Below are positions 43,807 to 53,545 of a DNA stretch of 64,000 bases, in pieces. The translations under genes and the position numbers were made by a program. Where the stretch lies: assembly GCF_024397795.1 (NCBI RefSeq), contig NZ_CP072983.1, positions 372,001 through 436,000 on the forward strand, read 5' to 3'. The notes under the pieces are model-generated. The model was not told where the DNA came from. It searched no databases and was given only the letters and a program-made list of their open reading frames with translations. The DNA is from Lactobacillus intestinalis. Its GTDB lineage: Bacteria; Bacillota; Bacilli; Lactobacillales; Lactobacillaceae. Each line of letters begins with the position of its first letter. Position 1 is the first letter of the stretch.

Positions 43807-44793
43807 GTGGTAAGAATTACTAATCCTAATATAAGTTTGGCTTATAATCTGAATCACTATCAGCCCAGTCTACCGGGCGATGGAGATGATGATCTCTATC
43901 ATGTAGTTGTTCAAAAAGGAAATGTTGGAGAAAGCTACGTTTATGCTCTACAGTTGCTTCATAATGGGCATAATATTTATGTATTTCGTGGTCGGCGTCA
44001 GACTGACGTTGCATTTGCAAAAAATGATCCGGTTTTAAGACTTATTGGACAAGGGGACTATACTGCTGGCGGACATACTCAAACTTGGGAATATGCAGGT
44101 CGATCTGGAGATTGGTTAGTAGGTACAAAACCAAGTAAAGACGATTGGACTATTCAAATTACTCGTGTTCATATTCCTGATGGAACAAGAATTTATGAAA
44201 ATATTAAACTTCCACGCTTGTCTCACTTAAATTATGCTGGAGAATTCCATATTGATATGAAAAGAGTAGAAGCAGCGGTTTCACCAGACTATCAAAGCTT
44301 ATTAATTGCCAGTGTGGATCAAACTGGAAATGGCTACTTCTCAGTTTATAGTATGAAACAAGCCAATGATAAGTTGACAGATTCTCAATATCATGTTTCT
44401 AATGGAATAATTCCTGATGTAGATATTAGAAGCTTAGATTTACAGAAATCATTTAGAATTCCTAATATTACTGATTCTTCAAAAATTGGTTCTCTTCAAG
44501 GATATGATATTGATAATGGAGCTAATAATATTTATGTTTCAAGTGGATTTGGTCCTGGGACTGATGGTTATAAAACAGATAAATCAAGAAAAATTATAAA
44601 GATTCCATGGAATACTACAGAAAAGTATCAATGGAGTGAGATTCCTTTAGATGGAACCAATGAAAATGGCTATATTATTGAACCTGAAGGACTACAATTA
44701 ATTAGTGATAATGATGTATACGTAACTATTGCATATCATGAAGTTGGAGATAATTTAACTGTCATGAATCGAATTTATAGAGTAAGCTGGTAA
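43807..44793 (+). CDS. Helveticin-J-like class III bacteriocin, copy 2
   Basis: 328 residues, no signal peptide, GTG start with a weak TGAGG site. Motifs match helveticin J: YHVVVQKGNVGESYVYALQLLH, AGGHTQTWEYAG, LPRLSHLNYAG, VEAAVSPDYQSLLIAS, SLQGYDIDNGANNIYVSS, VYVTIAYHE. Same length as copy 1 but diverged, so not a recent duplication. It is placed between rgg-3 and a SLAP surface protein and ends at a long palindromic terminator. Confidence 0.87.
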   Translation: MVRITNPNISLAYNLNHYQPSLPGDGDDDLYHVVVQKGNVGESYVYALQLLHNGHNIYVFRGRRQTDVAFAKNDPVLRLIGQGDYTAGGHTQTWEYAGRSGDWLVGTKPSKDDWTIQITRVHIPDGTRIYENIKLPRLSHLNYAGEFHIDMKRVEAAVSPDYQSLLIASVDQTGNGYFSVYSMKQANDKLTDSQYHVSNGIIPDVDIRSLDLQKSFRIPNITDSSKIGSLQGYDIDNGANNIYVSSGFGPGTDGYKTDKSRKIIKIPWNTTEKYQWSEIPLDGTNENGYIIEPEGLQLISDNDVYVTIAYHEVGDNLTVMNRIYRVSW

Positions 44794-44820
44794 GACAGAA
44801 GTGCATTAATTATAATGATG

Positions 44821-44852
44821 TAATCGACAAATATTTGTCGATTACATTTTTT
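44821..44852. terminator. Terminator after helveticin-like gene 2
   Basis: Perfect 24-bp palindrome (44821-44844, arms TAATCGACAAAT) followed by CA and a T-run. Partial readthrough into the SLAP gene is possible. Confidence 0.82.
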
Positions 44853-44868
44853 TGAAAGGAAAATTTAT

Positions 44869-46263
44869 ATGAATAAGAAAATAAAGATAATAAGTTTAGC
44901 AAGTGCGGCATTACTTACAATTAGTCCATTAATAACTACCCCCGTAAGTGCGGCTACGAATGCGACTATGACGTCAAATTCTGTTAAAAATAGTGAAATA
45001 TATTTTACTTATAATGATGAAAAAATTCCAGATAATGGAATTGTCCCATTAAAACAGGGACTTCCTGTTAAGGAGGGAGAAACTCTTTATGAAATTTACC
45101 AGGCTGCTAAAGAAACAGTAAAATTGACTGGCCCTAATTCTACAACAGATGTAAATTATGATCCTTCTGAGATTGCAAATCAGTTGCGTGACCAAAATGT
45201 TTCATTTGTAGGTGGAGAAAGATCTGCTGCTAAAATTATTGCGCCAATTACGGGTTTTACTTTAAAGCTTACGGGGTCATATGTTAATAAAGCAGGCGAT
45301 CGTAAAAATACGACTGTGAAAGTACCATTTGGAACGGGTGAAGTTAAGAATGCACCTCAGTTCCAATTGGAATATATCCAAGATGGAAAGAAGCAAACTC
45401 TTAATCCTAATAGCATGACTTTCCAAATTGCTAAAACTTCTAAGTTTAATTCATTAAATTTTATTGGAAGCAACGGGTCTACTTATAAAATTATGGCTAC
45501 TGGGTCTGCAAGTGATTCTAAAAACGTAAATATTAAAGTATTGAAAAATGATGTTGATACCACGAAATCGGGCAGTTTTGGATTGGTACAATTACAAGCA
45601 ACTAATTCTGAAGGAAAATCTTCAATAATCTCTTTCACAATCTTGGTTAGTCCTGAAGGTAAGCAAAAGTTAAATCTTATGCCAAGTGACTGGGTGGCAG
45701 CACCTGAAGGGTATCGGACTTTTGTTCAAGGAGCAGAATATTACATAGGCAATGAAACTAAAATTGAAAATGGCGTTTCTTATACGCGTATTTATCCCAC
45801 TTCGAATAAAAAAGACGGCGTCTGGTTTCAAACTATGTATCTTGCAAATCCTTATCCAGCACCTAAAATTGTTGAAAAGACCATCATGCATCGTGCATTA
45901 GCATATTCTTTGGGTGGTGGAAGCAAGTATCGTCACTATCCAGCCTTTAAGAAGATTTACGTAAAAAGTACACCAGTAGAGTTTAAAGGTGGAAAATATT
46001 ATCAAGTTTTTGAAAAAGATGGTACCTATACTAGCGATTATTTGAAGGTGTCTAATATTGATGGAATCAAGCGTACTTTAAAGCATAATGCTTATGTTTA
46101 CGCAACAAGTACGCGTCGGGCTGATCGTCAGGTCTTGAAGAAAGGCACAAAGGTCACTACTTATGGTGGTTCTTACAAATTCAAGAATGGTAAACGTTAC
46201 TACCGAATCGAAGGAGCTACGAAGACGCATAAGCGTTATGTAAGAGTTTCAAATTTTGAATAA
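44869..46263 (+). CDS. Secreted SLAP-domain surface protein
   Basis: 464 residues: Sec signal peptide (cleavage likely after PVSAA, about residue 29), a beta-rich central region (about 40-270) of unknown role, and C-terminal tandem SLAP modules (about 340-464; KTIMHRALAYSLGGG, LKHNAYVYATSTRRADRQVLKKGTKVTTYGG, RYYRIEGATKTHKRYVRVSNFE). SLAP domains bind the cell wall non-covalently. It sits downstream of the helveticin gene and could help retain or present it at the surface (inference). RBS AAAGGAAAA. Confidence 0.85.
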   Translation: MNKKIKIISLASAALLTISPLITTPVSAATNATMTSNSVKNSEIYFTYNDEKIPDNGIVPLKQGLPVKEGETLYEIYQAAKETVKLTGPNSTTDVNYDPSEIANQLRDQNVSFVGGERSAAKIIAPITGFTLKLTGSYVNKAGDRKNTTVKVPFGTGEVKNAPQFQLEYIQDGKKQTLNPNSMTFQIAKTSKFNSLNFIGSNGSTYKIMATGSASDSKNVNIKVLKNDVDTTKSGSFGLVQLQATNSEGKSSIISFTILVSPEGKQKLNLMPSDWVAAPEGYRTFVQGAEYYIGNETKIENGVSYTRIYPTSNKKDGVWFQTMYLANPYPAPKIVEKTIMHRALAYSLGGGSKYRHYPAFKKIYVKSTPVEFKGGKYYQVFEKDGTYTSDYLKVSNIDGIKRTLKHNAYVYATSTRRADRQVLKKGTKVTTYGGSYKFKNGKRYYRIEGATKTHKRYVRVSNFE

Positions 46264-46270
46264 TTCTTCA

Positions 46271-46304
46271 TACGCTCTAGTGAAATGCTAGAGTGTATTT
46301 TTTG
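46271..46304 (+). terminator. SLAP gene terminator; copy B of the groEL hairpin
   Basis: TACGCTCTAG/CTAGAGTGTA stem and T-run, one mismatch from 42547-42580. TTTGCTAAAG occurs further downstream of both copies (42598 and 46335). Confidence 0.9.
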
Positions 46305-46441
46305 TAAAAAGTATATTTCTTGAAAATCATTTTTGCTAAAGCTCTCTGTTGAATATTAGCTATTGAATTATTTGTTATTGAAATTAGACTTGTAGTTCAA
46401 GTCAGAAAATTTAAAAAGGATAAAAAGTCTTCCAAAAATCT

Positions 46442-46705
46442 ATGAAACACTTAAAGAATCTATTTTTAAAATTAACCAAAAGTGGGAAAGGATTCCTACT
46501 ATTAGTTAACATTGTGGGAATTATTTTCATTACTTTTGAAAATCTTTATGATAGTTACGGAATGATGCTTTACAAGACAAGCTTTGCCAATGCAACAGAA
46601 GAATTTTGGAGCAGTGAGCTTCTATTTGGCGGGTTATTTCTACTTGTTGTAAATGGCTTAGCTCTCATCGCCGTAATTAGGGAAAAACATAAAAAGAAAA
46701 AATAA
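46442..46705 (+). CDS. Small two-helix membrane protein of unknown function
   Basis: 87 residues: two hydrophobic segments (GFLLLVNIVGIIFITF, LLFGGLFLLVVNGLALIAVI) and a Lys-rich tail (REKHKKKK). No recognised family. It ends at a good terminator before mutS. The upstream 46305-46441 is AT-rich without clear genes. Cationic tail and place next to the helveticin cassette would fit an immunity protein, but there is no direct support. Confidence 0.5.
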   Translation: MKHLKNLFLKLTKSGKGFLLLVNIVGIIFITFENLYDSYGMMLYKTSFANATEEFWSSELLFGGLFLLVVNGLALIAVIREKHKKKK

Positions 46706-46712
46706 CAATACC

Positions 46713-46748
46713 AAACCAACGTACAAATAATGCGTTGGTTTATTTTTG
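46713..46748 (+). terminator. Terminator before mutS
   Basis: AAACCAACG (46713-46721) pairs with CGTTGGTTT (46733-46741), followed by ATTTTTG. Confidence 0.82.
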
Positions 46749-46813
46749 CTGTTTTTTGCCATTGCCTTATAATAGTTAACAGCACTATTTATTTTGAAGA
46801 AAGAGGAATTCAT

Positions 46814-49399
46814 TTGGCTAAGTCAAGTACTACTCCGATGATGGAGCAATATTATGAAATTAAGAAGCAGTACCCTGATGCTTTTCTTTTTTATCGTGTG
46901 GGTGACTTTTATGAATTGTTTGAAGATGATGCGGTCAAAGGTGCGCAGATTCTTGAATTAACCTTGACCCACCGTTCTAACAAAACTGAAAATCCAATCC
47001 CAATGGCTGGTGTGCCGCATATGGCTGTCGACAACTATGTGAATACTTTGGTTGAAAAAGGCTACAAGGTGGCACTTTGCGAGCAACTTGAAGATCCAAA
47101 AAAGGCCAAAGGAATGGTCAAGCGTGGAATCATCCAATTGGTCACTCCTGGTACCATGATGAATGAAGGTCCAAATGATGCCAAGGATTCTAACTATTTA
47201 ACTTCAGTGGTTACTACCAAGTCCGGTTTTGGATTAGCCTACAGCGACTTGTCAACTGGGGAAGTGTATGCGACCCATTTGAAGGATTTTGCGGCTGTTT
47301 CTAATGAACTTTTATCACTTAGAACGCGCGAAGTGGTGTATAATGGCCCACTTTCGGAAAAAGATCGCGATTTCATGCATAAGGCTAACATTACCGTTTC
47401 TGAACCAGTGAAGCTCGAAGGCGAGCATGCAGAAATTTCTTACGTCGAACAAAGCTTAACTAGCAATGCTGAAAAAGAAGCAACGCGTCAATTGATTAGC
47501 TATCTTTTATCTACACAAAAAAGAAGCCTAGCCCACCTGCAAATTGCCAAAAGCTATGAAGTTAACCAATACTTGCAGATGTCACATACTGTGCAAAACA
47601 ACTTGGAATTGATTGCTTCTGCTAAAACTGGCAAAAAGATGGGATCCTTATTCTGGGTTTTAGATAAAACTCACACCGCCATGGGTGGACGTCTTCTTAA
47701 ACAATGGCTAGCGCGCCCACTTTTATCAGTTGAAGAAATTGAAAAGCGGCAAGAGATGACACAAGCTCTGTTTGATGGTTATTTCACGCGTGAAAATGTG
47801 ATTGATGCCCTCAAGGGTGTTTATGATTTGGAACGTTTAACAGGGCGGATTGCCTTTGGAAATGTGAATGCGCGGGAGCTTTTGCAATTATCACGGTCCC
47901 TGGATGCGGTACCGGTCATTTTGGAAGCTTTAAAGCAAGACAACAGTCCAGCTTTGAATAATTTTGCTGATCAAATCGATCCTTTAAAGGGTGTGGCAGA
48001 ATTGATTTCAACTACGATTGTAAAGGATCCACCAATTTTGACTACAGAAGGTGGTTTAATTCGAGAAGGCGTTGATGCACAACTTGATCGTTATCGGGAT
48101 GCAATGAATAACGGTAAGAAGTGGCTTGCTCAAATGGAAGTTGATGAACGTCAAAAGACTGGCATTGACAATTTAAAGGTTGGCTACAACAAGGTCTTTG
48201 GCTATTATATTCAAGTTTCTAACGGTAATAAGAGCAAGGTGCCGCTTGATCGTTATACACGCAAGCAGACTTTGACCAATGCTGAACGTTACATTACCCC
48301 AGAGCTTAAGGAACATGAAAATTTAATCATGGAAGCTCAAACGCGTTCAACTGATTTGGAATACGATTTGTTTGTAAAATTGCGTGAGGAAGTTAAGAAG
48401 TATATCCCCGCTTTACAAAAATTGGGTAATCAATTAGCAGCTCTAGATGTTTACTGCGGCTTTGCGACTGTTGCCGAGCAAAATGATTACGTTAAGCCTA
48501 ACTTCCACACAGACAATCAAGATATTAGCGTCATTGCTGGGCGACATCCCGTTGTTGAAAAGGTCATGACTGCCGGCTCCTACATCCCAAACGATGTCGA
48601 AATGGATAATGGCACCAATATTTTCTTAATTACAGGACCTAATATGTCCGGTAAAAGTACCTACATGCGTCAAATGGCGCTGATTGCGATTATGGCCCAA
48701 GTCGGCTCTTTTGTGCCAGCTGAGCAAGCTGATTTACCAATTTTTGATCAAATTTTTACCCGAATTGGTGCGGCCGATGACTTGATTTCTGGTCAAAGTA
48801 CCTTCATGGTGGAAATGAGCGAAGCAAATGATGCCTTGCAATATGCAACTAAGCGCAGTTTAGTTTTGTTTGACGAAATCGGTCGTGGAACCGCAACTTA
48901 CGATGGCATGGCACTCGCGGGTGCGATTGTAAAATACTTGCACGACAAGGTTGGTGCTAAGGCTTTGTTTGCGACGCACTATCATGAATTGACTGATTTG
49001 GAGGATAGTTTAGACCATCTGAAGAATATCCATGTTGGTGCTACTGAAGAAAATGGCAAGTTGATTTTCTTGCATAAAATCTTGCCAGGCCCCGCTGATC
49101 AAAGTTACGGGATTCACGTTGCCCAGCTTGCGGGTTTACCCAAGGCAGTTTTGCGTGAAGCAACTAAGCTTTTAAAGCGCCTTGAAGCTCAAGGCAGTGA
49201 ACTGGCTCCAGCTAGTCAGCAGCTTGACTTGTTTAATGAGCCTGCACCGAAAGTTGAAGAGCCAGAAGTAGATGAGACGAGCGAAGCTGAAAAAGATATT
49301 TTAGATGAAATTTCTAATTTGTACTTAGCAGATAAAACGCCACTTGAAGTAATGCAATTAGTGGCTGATTGGCAAAAAGATTTAAAGGATGAAAAATAG
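46814..49399 (+). CDS. mutS: DNA mismatch repair protein MutS
   Basis: 861 residues. Mismatch-binding FYRVGDFYELFEDDA near the N-terminus, ATPase Walker A TGPNMSGKSTYMRQ, SGQSTFMVEM, DEIGRGTATYDG and ATHYHEL. TTG 46814 is chosen (AGAGGA upstream) because the longer frame begins inside the preceding terminator. Recognises mismatches and recruits MutL. mutL starts on the last base of its stop codon. Confidence 0.97.
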   Translation: MAKSSTTPMMEQYYEIKKQYPDAFLFYRVGDFYELFEDDAVKGAQILELTLTHRSNKTENPIPMAGVPHMAVDNYVNTLVEKGYKVALCEQLEDPKKAKGMVKRGIIQLVTPGTMMNEGPNDAKDSNYLTSVVTTKSGFGLAYSDLSTGEVYATHLKDFAAVSNELLSLRTREVVYNGPLSEKDRDFMHKANITVSEPVKLEGEHAEISYVEQSLTSNAEKEATRQLISYLLSTQKRSLAHLQIAKSYEVNQYLQMSHTVQNNLELIASAKTGKKMGSLFWVLDKTHTAMGGRLLKQWLARPLLSVEEIEKRQEMTQALFDGYFTRENVIDALKGVYDLERLTGRIAFGNVNARELLQLSRSLDAVPVILEALKQDNSPALNNFADQIDPLKGVAELISTTIVKDPPILTTEGGLIREGVDAQLDRYRDAMNNGKKWLAQMEVDERQKTGIDNLKVGYNKVFGYYIQVSNGNKSKVPLDRYTRKQTLTNAERYITPELKEHENLIMEAQTRSTDLEYDLFVKLREEVKKYIPALQKLGNQLAALDVYCGFATVAEQNDYVKPNFHTDNQDISVIAGRHPVVEKVMTAGSYIPNDVEMDNGTNIFLITGPNMSGKSTYMRQMALIAIMAQVGSFVPAEQADLPIFDQIFTRIGAADDLISGQSTFMVEMSEANDALQYATKRSLVLFDEIGRGTATYDGMALAGAIVKYLHDKVGAKALFATHYHELTDLEDSLDHLKNIHVGATEENGKLIFLHKILPGPADQSYGIHVAQLAGLPKAVLREATKLLKRLEAQGSELAPASQQLDLFNEPAPKVEEPEVDETSEAEKDILDEISNLYLADKTPLEVMQLVADWQKDLKDEK

Positions 49400-51255
49400 T
49401 GGCACAGATTCATGAATTATCTGAAAATTTAGCCAACCAGATTGCGGCCGGAGAAGTAATTGAACGTCCCGCAAGTGTGGTTAAAGAATTAATCGAAAAT
49501 TCAATCGATGCTGGCAGTACACGAATTCGGATTGATTTTATTGAGGCTGGGTTAAAGCAGATTGTAGTTCAAGATAACGGCTCAGGAATTAGCCCTGATC
49601 AAATTGAATTGGCCTTTACCCGTCACGCTACTAGTAAAATTAATAATGAACACGATCTTTTTAAAGTTGCAACTTTGGGCTTTAGAGGAGAAGCTTTAGC
49701 TTCGATTGCGGCTGTTAGTCATGCGGAAATTTTAACTAGTGATGGCGAGCATATTGGTGCTAGAGCCGCTTTTAGTGGTGGAGTTAAAAAGAGTCAAGAA
49801 GATGCGGCTGCAAGAAAAGGTACGCAGATTACTGTTAGGGATCTATTTTTTAATACACCAGCTCGTCTGAAGTATTTAAAGAGTCCGCGTACGGAAATTA
49901 TGAAGATAGTAGACATCGTGAATCGGATTGCTTTAGGTTATCCGCAAATTTCGATTACTCTGTCGAATAAGGGGAAAGTTTTGTTAAGAACCCCTGGGAA
50001 CGGTAATTTGAAGCAGACCGCAGCCAATGTCTATGGGCGCCATATTGCCGAAAAAATGGTTGAATTCAAAGCAGACGATCCGGATTTTGAGATTAATGGT
50101 CTTTTATCAAAACCTGAGCTTACCAGATCAACGCGTAATTTTATGTCAATTTTATTGAATGGACGCTATATCAAAAACTTTAAATTGCTTAACTCAATTA
50201 TGGATGGTTATGGTTCACGCCTGGGAACTAAGCATTATCCTGTCGCCATTGTTCGTATTAATGTTGATCCTTTGCTAGTCGATGTCAACGTTCATCCAAC
50301 CAAGCAGGAAGTACGCTTGTCTAAGGAAAAGGAGCTTAGTCGCTTAATTACTACCGCAATTAGTGACGCTTTTATTAATAATGCGGAAAGTGGGCTAGAT
50401 AATTTAAAGACGAATTCTAAGCCAACTTTGGTTGATCAGTTGAAATTTAATTTAAATAAAGACGTGGTGACAACCAAGCGTAAGCCTGAAGTCCATGAAG
50501 AAAAAGTGCCAATAAAGCCGATGGTAAAAGCTAAATATGTTGATTTGAACACTCCACGCGAAGATAGTCGCTACATTATTACTAGCACTTGGCAGGAAAA
50601 TGTTCAAAAGCAAATGCAGCTGTCGCCTTTTAATGAAATTGCTTCAACAGATTTAGTTTCAGTTGGGGATGAAACTTTGGCTAATAATTTGCCGTATCTG
50701 ACTTTTACTGGCCAGATTAATTCTTATATTATTGCTCAAAATAATGATGATCTTTATTTGGTAGATCAAGTTGCTGCTCGGCGCCGTTTATCTTTTGAGA
50801 AAATTCAAGAGACAATTTTAAATAAGAAGATCTATGAACAAGGTCTGTTAGCCCCAATTGTGCTCGATTTTAACAATTTAGACTTTATTCAGATCAAGAA
50901 CAAATTAGATGAAATCGCTAAGATTGGGATTCATCTAGAGGAATTTGGTCAGGATAGCTTCATTATTAGATCCTATCCAACTTGGATTCAGGGAGATGTT
51001 GAGAGTAGTTTGCGTGAAATTTTAGATTCATATCTAAATGTGAATAAGAGTGAGGCTACCAATTTATTTAAGGATATCGCGATAAAGCAAGCTCATAAGG
51101 AAGTTAGCGGAAGAATTAAACTTTCGGCGGTTGAAGCGCAGAATATTTTGACTAAATTACGAAAAAGTTCTGATCCTTATCATGATCCGGAAGGTAATTT
51201 AATCATCGTTAGAATCAGACAAAACGAAATCCAAAAAATGTTTAAAAAGGGATAA
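49399..51255 (+). CDS. mutL: DNA mismatch repair protein MutL
   Basis: 618 residues, GTG start overlapping the mutS stop. GHKL ATPase motifs: [48 protein letters not shown]-terminal dimerisation domain with [14 protein letters not shown], in which the endonuclease-associated region is degenerate: the DQHA-type motif reads DQVAARRR and no DQHAx2Ex4E metal site is seen. It therefore may be endonuclease-inactive. Coupled to mutS and ruvA. Confidence 0.96.
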   Translation: MAQIHELSENLANQIAAGEVIERPASVVKELIENSIDAGSTRIRIDFIEAGLKQIVVQDNGSGISPDQIELAFTRHATSKINNEHDLFKVATLGFRGEALASIAAVSHAEILTSDGEHIGARAAFSGGVKKSQEDAAARKGTQITVRDLFFNTPARLKYLKSPRTEIMKIVDIVNRIALGYPQISITLSNKGKVLLRTPGNGNLKQTAANVYGRHIAEKMVEFKADDPDFEINGLLSKPELTRSTRNFMSILLNGRYIKNFKLLNSIMDGYGSRLGTKHYPVAIVRINVDPLLVDVNVHPTKQEVRLSKEKELSRLITTAISDAFINNAESGLDNLKTNSKPTLVDQLKFNLNKDVVTTKRKPEVHEEKVPIKPMVKAKYVDLNTPREDSRYIITSTWQENVQKQMQLSPFNEIASTDLVSVGDETLANNLPYLTFTGQINSYIIAQNNDDLYLVDQVAARRRLSFEKIQETILNKKIYEQGLLAPIVLDFNNLDFIQIKNKLDEIAKIGIHLEEFGQDSFIIRSYPTWIQGDVESSLREILDSYLNVNKSEATNLFKDIAIKQAHKEVSGRIKLSAVEAQNILTKLRKSSDPYHDPEGNLIIVRIRQNEIQKMFKKG

Positions 51256-51260
51256 AAAAG

Positions 51261-51848
51261 ATGTATGAATATTTAGAAGGTGTAATTGAACTTGTCACTC
51301 CAAGTTACATTGTCGTAGATGTAAATGGCGTAGGGTATAAAGTGTTCAGTCCAACTCCATTTGCTTATAAAGAGGGAGAAAAAGCTAAAGTATATATTGA
51401 ACAAAACTTTAGTGATAATAATGGCTTTACTCTTTATGGTTTTCAAAGTATGGAGGCTAAAGGACTATTTTTAAAGCTGCTTAGTGTAAGTGGCATTGGA
51501 CCAAAATCTGCCCTAGCAATTATGGCGGCTGAAGATAGTGATTCTTTGGCCGAAGCCATCGAACAAGGGGAAGTTAAATACTTAACACGCTTTCCAGGAG
51601 TGGGTAAAAAGACTGCTTCTCAAATTGTGCTTGATTTAAAGGGCAAGCTCGGTGACTATGTTCAAAAACTTGATCGTCAAGTAGATAAAAGTGTTTCTCC
51701 AGCTTTGAATGATGCACTTTTGGCTTTGATTGCGTTAGGCTACACTAAAAAAGAGGTCGATAAGATTACGCCAAAACTTGCAGAATATAATGCTAAGACT
51801 GCTGACGAATATATTAAAAAAGGCTTGGCTTTATTACTTAAGAAGTAA
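51261..51848 (+). CDS. ruvA: Holliday junction branch migration protein RuvA
   Basis: 195 residues: OB-fold domain ([26 protein letters not shown]), tandem helix-hairpin-helix domain ([39 protein letters not shown]), and C-terminal RuvB-binding helices. It binds four-way junctions and loads RuvB. Five nt after mutL. Confidence 0.97.
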   Translation: MYEYLEGVIELVTPSYIVVDVNGVGYKVFSPTPFAYKEGEKAKVYIEQNFSDNNGFTLYGFQSMEAKGLFLKLLSVSGIGPKSALAIMAAEDSDSLAEAIEQGEVKYLTRFPGVGKKTASQIVLDLKGKLGDYVQKLDRQVDKSVSPALNDALLALIALGYTKKEVDKITPKLAEYNAKTADEYIKKGLALLLKK

Positions 51849-51897
51849 TTAATCTGTTATAATGAACACAAGTTTGTAAAGTTGAGGAAGTGAAAAA

Positions 51898-52914
51898 ATG
51901 ACACCAAAAGATGATTCTGTGACTTCAGGCGAAGTTGAAAATGCTTCAGAAGAACAGATGGAATTGACTTTGCGTCCGCAAAGTTTAAGCCAATATTTAG
52001 GCCAAGAACGTGTAAAAAAAGAAATGGCAATTTATATCAAAGCTGCTAAACAGCGTGATGAAGCACTCGATCACGTTCTTTTGTATGGACCGCCAGGACT
52101 TGGTAAAACTACGTTGGCTTTTGTAATTGCCAATGAACTAGAGGTAAACTTGAAAAGTACTAGTGGACCAGCTATTGAAAAAGCGGGTGACTTAGTAGCA
52201 CTTTTGTCAGATTTAGATCCTGGAGACGTTCTATTTATTGATGAAATTCACCGTTTAGCTAAGCCGGTTGAAGAAGTACTTTATTCGGCAATGGAAGACT
52301 ATTATATCGATATCGTGATTGGTGAAGGACAAACTACGCACGCAGTCCACGTCCCACTACCACCCTTTACTTTAATTGGGGCCACCACTCTTGCTGGGCA
52401 ATTATCTGCACCTTTGCGTGATCGTTTCGGAATTGTGGAGCATATGCAGTACTACACTGTTAAAGAACTTAAAGAAATTGTTGAAAGATCTAGTGAAGTT
52501 TTCCATACAAAAATTGCCCCCGAAGCAGCCATTGAACTTGCGAGAAGATCAAGAGGGACCCCGCGTGTGGCTAACCGTTTATTAAAGAGAGTTAGAGATT
52601 TTGCGGAAGTTAAAGGCGAAGATACAATTTCCCTTGCAACCACAACGTATGCCTTAAAACAGCTGCAAGTTGATGATGAGGGACTCGATTTAACGGATCG
52701 TCGTATCTTAAGAACTATGATTGAAGGTTATCGTGGAGGTCCTGTTGGTATTAGAACTTTAGCTGCTAATATCGGTGAAGATATTGAAACAATTGAATCT
52801 TTATACGAGCCATATTTGCTTCAACAAGGATTTATTTTACTTACTCCGCGTGGAAGAGTCGTCACGGAAAAAGCATATTTGCAATTAGGCCTTCCTATTC
52901 CTGGTAAAAAGTAG
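51898..52914 (+). CDS. ruvB: Holliday junction ATP-dependent helicase RuvB
   Basis: 338 residues: AAA+ ATPase with [14 protein letters not shown] (Walker A), LFIDEIHRL (Walker B), [17 protein letters not shown] (sensor 1 and Arg finger region) and a winged-helix C-terminal domain ([18 protein letters not shown]). Drives branch migration with RuvA. ATG 51898 has GAGGAAGTG upstream. Confidence 0.98.
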   Translation: MTPKDDSVTSGEVENASEEQMELTLRPQSLSQYLGQERVKKEMAIYIKAAKQRDEALDHVLLYGPPGLGKTTLAFVIANELEVNLKSTSGPAIEKAGDLVALLSDLDPGDVLFIDEIHRLAKPVEEVLYSAMEDYYIDIVIGEGQTTHAVHVPLPPFTLIGATTLAGQLSAPLRDRFGIVEHMQYYTVKELKEIVERSSEVFHTKIAPEAAIELARRSRGTPRVANRLLKRVRDFAEVKGEDTISLATTTYALKQLQVDDEGLDLTDRRILRTMIEGYRGGPVGIRTLAANIGEDIETIESLYEPYLLQQGFILLTPRGRVVTEKAYLQLGLPIPGKK

Positions 52915-52977
52915 TACAAAGTTGTTTTTTTAGGTATAATTGACTATACAGGTAAAAAAATTTATGAGGTGTCTAAT

Positions 52978-53442
52978 TTGAATACTTTATTTTTAGCAGC
53001 TAACGGCGGAGCCGCTGGCAACAATATGATGATGATCTTATTATTTGTAGTTTTGATTGGATTTACTTACTTCGGGATGATTCGTCCTCAAAAGAAGCAA
53101 CAACAAAAGAGAATGCAAATGATGGATCAATTGAAAAAAGGTGACAAAGTTATCTTGGTAGACGGTTTGCATGCTAAGGTTGATTCAATTAACAACAAGG
53201 ACAAGACTATTGTTGTTGATGCTGACGGGATCTACTTAACTTTTAGTAGAATGGCTGTCCGTCAAATTATCCCAGCTGCCGAAACTACAACTGAAGAAGC
53301 AACTGCTGAAAAGCCAGCAGAAGAAAAGCAAGCTACTGAAGAAGCAAAACCAGCAGTAGAAGAAAAGGCTGATGCAGCTAAAGAAACTGCAGAAAAAGCT
53401 AAAGCAGAAAAGACCCAAGATTCGGATTCTGCTACTAAGTAA
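52978..53442 (+). CDS. yajC: Preprotein translocase subunit YajC
   Basis: 154 residues: one N-terminal membrane segment (MMMILLFVVLIGFTYFGMI), IRPQKKQQQKR, then a small cytoplasmic domain with LKKGDKVILVDGLHAKV. The C-terminal 55 residues are a Glu/Ala/Lys low-complexity tail, longer than usual. TTG 52978 has GAGGTG well spaced; GTG 52969 is less likely. YajC associates with SecDF/SecYEG. Followed by a terminator. Confidence 0.93.
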   Translation: MNTLFLAANGGAAGNNMMMILLFVVLIGFTYFGMIRPQKKQQQKRMQMMDQLKKGDKVILVDGLHAKVDSINNKDKTIVVDADGIYLTFSRMAVRQIIPAAETTTEEATAEKPAEEKQATEEAKPAVEEKADAAKETAEKAKAEKTQDSDSATK

Positions 53443-53445
53443 TTC

Positions 53446-53475
53446 AAAAAGCGTTTGAACAACGCTTTTTTTGTT
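53446..53475 (+). terminator. yajC terminator
   Basis: AAAAAGCGTT (53446-53455) pairs with AACGCTTTTT (53461-53470), T-run. Confidence 0.88.
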
Positions 53476-53545
53476 TTTCTAAAATAAAGCTTGTTGTAAA
53501 ATAAAAATAGTTAGACACTAAATTTAAGAAGGAAGTACTTAGACT

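Noticed and set aside
53236..53462. Minus-strand Phe/Ser/Cys- and Ala/Ser-rich frames opposite yajC
   Set aside because: Artefacts of the Glu/Ala/Lys repeat tail of yajC on the coding strand; low complexity and no start signals.
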